DNA of 16,465 nt. Source: Betaproteobacteria bacterium. Its GTDB lineage: Bacteria > Pseudomonadota > Gammaproteobacteria > Burkholderiales > SG8-39. The position numbers were made by a program, and so were the translations under genes. The stretch is taken from contig QYQC01000218.1 of assembly GCA_007280315.1 (NCBI GenBank), positions 1-16,465 of the forward strand, read 5' to 3'. This document shows, piece by piece, positions 14,061 to 16,465 of the stretch (positions are counted from its first letter, which is position 1; every line of letters begins with the position of its first letter). The notes beneath the pieces were generated by a model. That model saw only the letters and a list, made by a program, of their open reading frames with translations. It ran no database searches and had not been told where the DNA came from.

Positions 14061-16415
14061 ATGGGTGACATGAATGTCATAGGCACTTCGGTCAAACGCA
14101 AGGAAGACTATCGTTTCCTCACCGGTGCAGGCAATTACACCGACGACGTGACGCTGCCGCACCAGACCTACGCCTGCTTCGTGCGCTCGCCGCACGCGCA
14201 CGCGAAAATCAAGAGCATCAAGAAGGACAAGGCGATGAAGGCGCCGGGCGTGCTCGCCATTTACACCGGCGAGGACTGGGCCGCGGCCAAGGTCGGCGGC
14301 CTGCCCTGCGGTTGGCTGATTACCGATGTCAACGGCCAGCCAATGAAGGAGCCGCTGCATCCCTGCCTGGCGCAGGGAAAGGCCAATCATGTCGGCGACC
14401 AGATCGCAGTAGTGATTGCCGAAACCTACAATCAGGCGAAAGACGCGGCCGAACTGGTGGAAGTGGACTACGAGGTACTGCCCGCAGTGGTAGATGTCGG
14501 CTCGGCGCTGAAAAAAGGCGCGCCGCAGATCCACGAGGCCGCCCCGGGGAACACCTGCTACGTCTGGGCGCTCGGCGACAAGGGCGCGACCGACAAGGCG
14601 TTCGCCTCGGCAGCGCACGTGACCAAGCTCGATTTCATCAACAACCGGCTTGTCCCCAACGCGATCGAACCGCGCGCGGTGAACGCGAGCTACGCGCGCC
14701 ACGACGAGTCCTATACGCTCTACGTCGCCAACCAGAATCCGCACGTCGAGCGCCTGCTGATGACGGCATTCGTGCTCGGCCTGCCGGAGCAGAAGGTGCG
14801 CGTGATCGCGCCCGACGTCGGCGGCGGTTTCGGCTCGAAAATCTACCTCTATGCCGAAGACGTGGTGCTGACCTGGGCTTCCAAACATGTCAACCGGCCG
14901 ATCAAGTGGACCGCCGAGCGCTCCGAGTCGTTCCTGTCGGATGCGCATGGCCGCGATCACGTGACCACTGCGGAACTGGCGATGGACAAGGACGGCAAGT
15001 TCCTGGCGATGCGCGTGCATACCAAAGCGGCGATGGGGGCGTACCTGTCGACCTTCGGTTCGTGCGTGCCGACCATTCTGTATGCGACGCTGCTCGCCGG
15101 CCAGTACACCACGCCGGTGATCTATGCCGAAGTTACCGCCGTCTTCACCAACACCGTGCCGGTAGACGCATATAGAGGCGCGGGTCGGCCCGAGGCGACC
15201 TACGTGGTCGAACGGCTGGTGGAAACCGCAGCGCGCGAGATGAATATCGATCCGGCTGAAATCCGCCGGCGCAATTTCATCAAGACCTTTCCCTATCAGA
15301 CGCCGGTGGCGCTGCAATACGACATCGGCGACTACGAAGCGACGCTGGGCGAGGCGATGAAAATCGCCGATGTCGCCGGTTTCCCCGCGCGGCGCGCCGA
15401 AGCCGCCAAGCGCGGTAAGAAACGCGGGCTGGGCTACTCCTGCTACATCGAAGCCTGCGGCATCGCGCCCTCCGCGGTTGCCGGCGCGCTCGGCGCCAGG
15501 GCGGGCCTGTTCGAAGCGGGCGAAGTCCGCGTGCATCCCACCGGCAAGGTGACGGTGTTCACCGGTTCGCACAGCCACGGGCAGGGGCATGAGACCACGT
15601 TTGCGCAGGTGGTCGCCTCGCGCCTCGGAATACCCGTGGGCGACGTGGACGTGGTGCACGGCGACACCGGCCGCGTGCTCTTCGGCATGGGCACCTACGG
15701 CTCGCGCTCGCTCGCGGTCGGCGGCACCGCCATCGTCAAGGCGCTGGACAAGGTGGTGAACAAAGGCAAAAAAATCGCGGCGCATCTGCTCGAGGCATCC
15801 GATACCGACATCGAATTCAAGGACGGTGTGTTCAAGGTGGCGGGCACCGACAAGTCCGTTCCCTTCGGCTCGGTCGCGCTTACGGCTTACGTGCCGCACA
15901 ACTATCCGCACGACAAACTCGAACCCGGCTTGAACGAGCAGGCGTTCTACGATCCGGCCAATTTCACTTTCCCTGCCGGCAGCCACATTTGCGAGGTGGA
16001 AATCGATCCCGACACCGGCGTCACCAAGATCGCGAACTTCACCGCGGTGGATGATTTCGGCAACATCGTCAATCCGATGATCGTCGAGGGCCAGGTGCAT
16101 GGCGGACTGACGCAGGGCATCGGCCAGGCGCTGACCGAAGGCTGCGTTTACGACAAGGAAAGCGGTCAGCTGGTGACCGGCAGCTACCTCGACTACTGCA
16201 TGCCGCGCGCCGACGACGTGCCCTCCTACAAGGTCGGCACCAAGGTAACCGCGTGCACGCATAATCCGCTGGGGGTGAAGGGCTGCGGCGAGGCCGGCGC
16301 GATCGGCGCGCCGCCCGCGCTGATCAATGCCATCACCGACGCGCTGGGCATCAGGGAAATCGAAATGCCGGCGACGCCCGAGCGCGTATGGCGCGCCGCT
16401 AACAAAAAAGCTTAA
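14061..16415 (+). CDS. Molybdenum hydroxylase large subunit, form II CoxL-like (xanthine oxidase family)
   Basis: This catalytic subunit binds the molybdopterin cytosine dinucleotide cofactor. The 784-residue protein has the full family layout: N-terminal hammerhead domain at about 20-130, GGGFGSK near 254-260, the active-site loop AYRGAGR at 370-376, SHGQGHE near 500, and GCGEAGAIGAP with the catalytic Glu744. Form I CoxL enzymes, which oxidise CO, have AYxCSFR with a cysteine that binds copper. Here the loop is AYRGAGR, the form II signature, so no Cu-binding cysteine exists. The substrate is unknown and may be an aldehyde or N-heterocycle. It starts 10 bases after the small subunit, with AGGGGG as ribosome site. 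Gene order S-L-M also fits form II. Confidence 0.95.
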   Translation: MGDMNVIGTSVKRKEDYRFLTGAGNYTDDVTLPHQTYACFVRSPHAHAKIKSIKKDKAMKAPGVLAIYTGEDWAAAKVGGLPCGWLITDVNGQPMKEPLHPCLAQGKANHVGDQIAVVIAETYNQAKDAAELVEVDYEVLPAVVDVGSALKKGAPQIHEAAPGNTCYVWALGDKGATDKAFASAAHVTKLDFINNRLVPNAIEPRAVNASYARHDESYTLYVANQNPHVERLLMTAFVLGLPEQKVRVIAPDVGGGFGSKIYLYAEDVVLTWASKHVNRPIKWTAERSESFLSDAHGRDHVTTAELAMDKDGKFLAMRVHTKAAMGAYLSTFGSCVPTILYATLLAGQYTTPVIYAEVTAVFTNTVPVDAYRGAGRPEATYVVERLVETAAREMNIDPAEIRRRNFIKTFPYQTPVALQYDIGDYEATLGEAMKIADVAGFPARRAEAAKRGKKRGLGYSCYIEACGIAPSAVAGALGARAGLFEAGEVRVHPTGKVTVFTGSHSHGQGHETTFAQVVASRLGIPVGDVDVVHGDTGRVLFGMGTYGSRSLAVGGTAIVKALDKVVNKGKKIAAHLLEASDTDIEFKDGVFKVAGTDKSVPFGSVALTAYVPHNYPHDKLEPGLNEQAFYDPANFTFPAGSHICEVEIDPDTGVTKIANFTAVDDFGNIVNPMIVEGQVHGGLTQGIGQALTEGCVYDKESGQLVTGSYLDYCMPRADDVPSYKVGTKVTACTHNPLGVKGCGEAGAIGAPPALINAITDALGIREIEMPATPERVWRAANKKA

Positions 16416-16426
16416 GGAGACCGACC

Positions 16427-16465
16427 ATGTACGCATTCAACTATCAAAATCCGAAAAGCGTAGCC
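16427..16465 (+). CDS. Molybdenum hydroxylase FAD-binding medium subunit (CoxM-like), first 13 codons
   Basis: An ATG at 16427 with AAGGAGA at 16414-16420 starts a frame reading MYAFNYQNPKSVA up to the window end. This N-terminus (xxxFxYxxPxSxxxA) is the usual opening of the FAD-binding medium chain of CO dehydrogenase/xanthine dehydrogenase-type enzymes. Its place 11 bases after the large subunit completes the S-L-M order. Too little is present to see the FAD motifs, so the call leans on context. Confidence 0.8.
   Translation, partial: MYAFNYQNPKSVA

Overview
The window looks like chromosomal DNA of a GC-rich betaproteobacterium. The grounds are the gene repertoire, the glyA-nrdR-ribD-ribE order typical of Proteobacteria, and the high third-position GC that gives long antisense open frames. 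The species cannot be named from the sequence. There is no phage, insertion sequence, CRISPR array, rRNA or tRNA. I count 16 protein-coding genes; the first and last run off the window edges.

Layout. (1) Positions 1-4697, minus strand: a probable operon read right to left, glyA (serine hydroxymethyltransferase), nrdR (ribonucleotide reductase repressor), ribD and ribE (riboflavin synthesis), then the 5' part of a membrane sensor histidine kinase. (2) Positions 4698-5194: a 290-base regulatory stretch with a possible Fur-like box, then a small YgaP-type (DUF2892) membrane protein on the plus strand. (3) Positions 5196-8284, minus strand: a tight three-gene set, a Deg-type periplasmic protease, a GST-fold protein and a serine/threonine dehydratase-like PLP enzyme. 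(4) Positions 8415-9332: two small exported proteins facing each other, a DUF3124 protein (plus) and an unrecognised 111-residue protein (minus). (5) Positions 9561-13263, minus strand: xdhC, mocA and an exported S9-family serine peptidase. (6) Positions 13589-16465, plus strand: the iron-sulfur, molybdenum and (start only) flavin subunits of a xanthine-oxidase-family molybdenum hydroxylase in the order S-L-M.

How the genes fit together. Regions 5 and 6 form a divergent module. XdhC and MocA are maturation proteins that load and cytidylate (and often sulfurate) the molybdenum cofactor of hydroxylases like the one encoded opposite. The large subunit carries AYRGAGR where true aerobic CO dehydrogenases (form I CoxL) carry AYxCSFR. 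It is therefore a form II enzyme whose substrate is probably not CO and is unknown. The 325-base divergent control region has repeated TTGAAG elements and a plausible promoter. The riboflavin genes and glyA supply flavin and one-carbon units and are housekeeping.

The best leads are the form II hydroxylase with its divergent control region, the S9 peptidase downstream of mocA, a 15-bp tandem duplication that duplicates the stop codon of the Deg protease, and the histidine kinase where other riboflavin genes often follow ribE. I see no clear case for a wholly new system.
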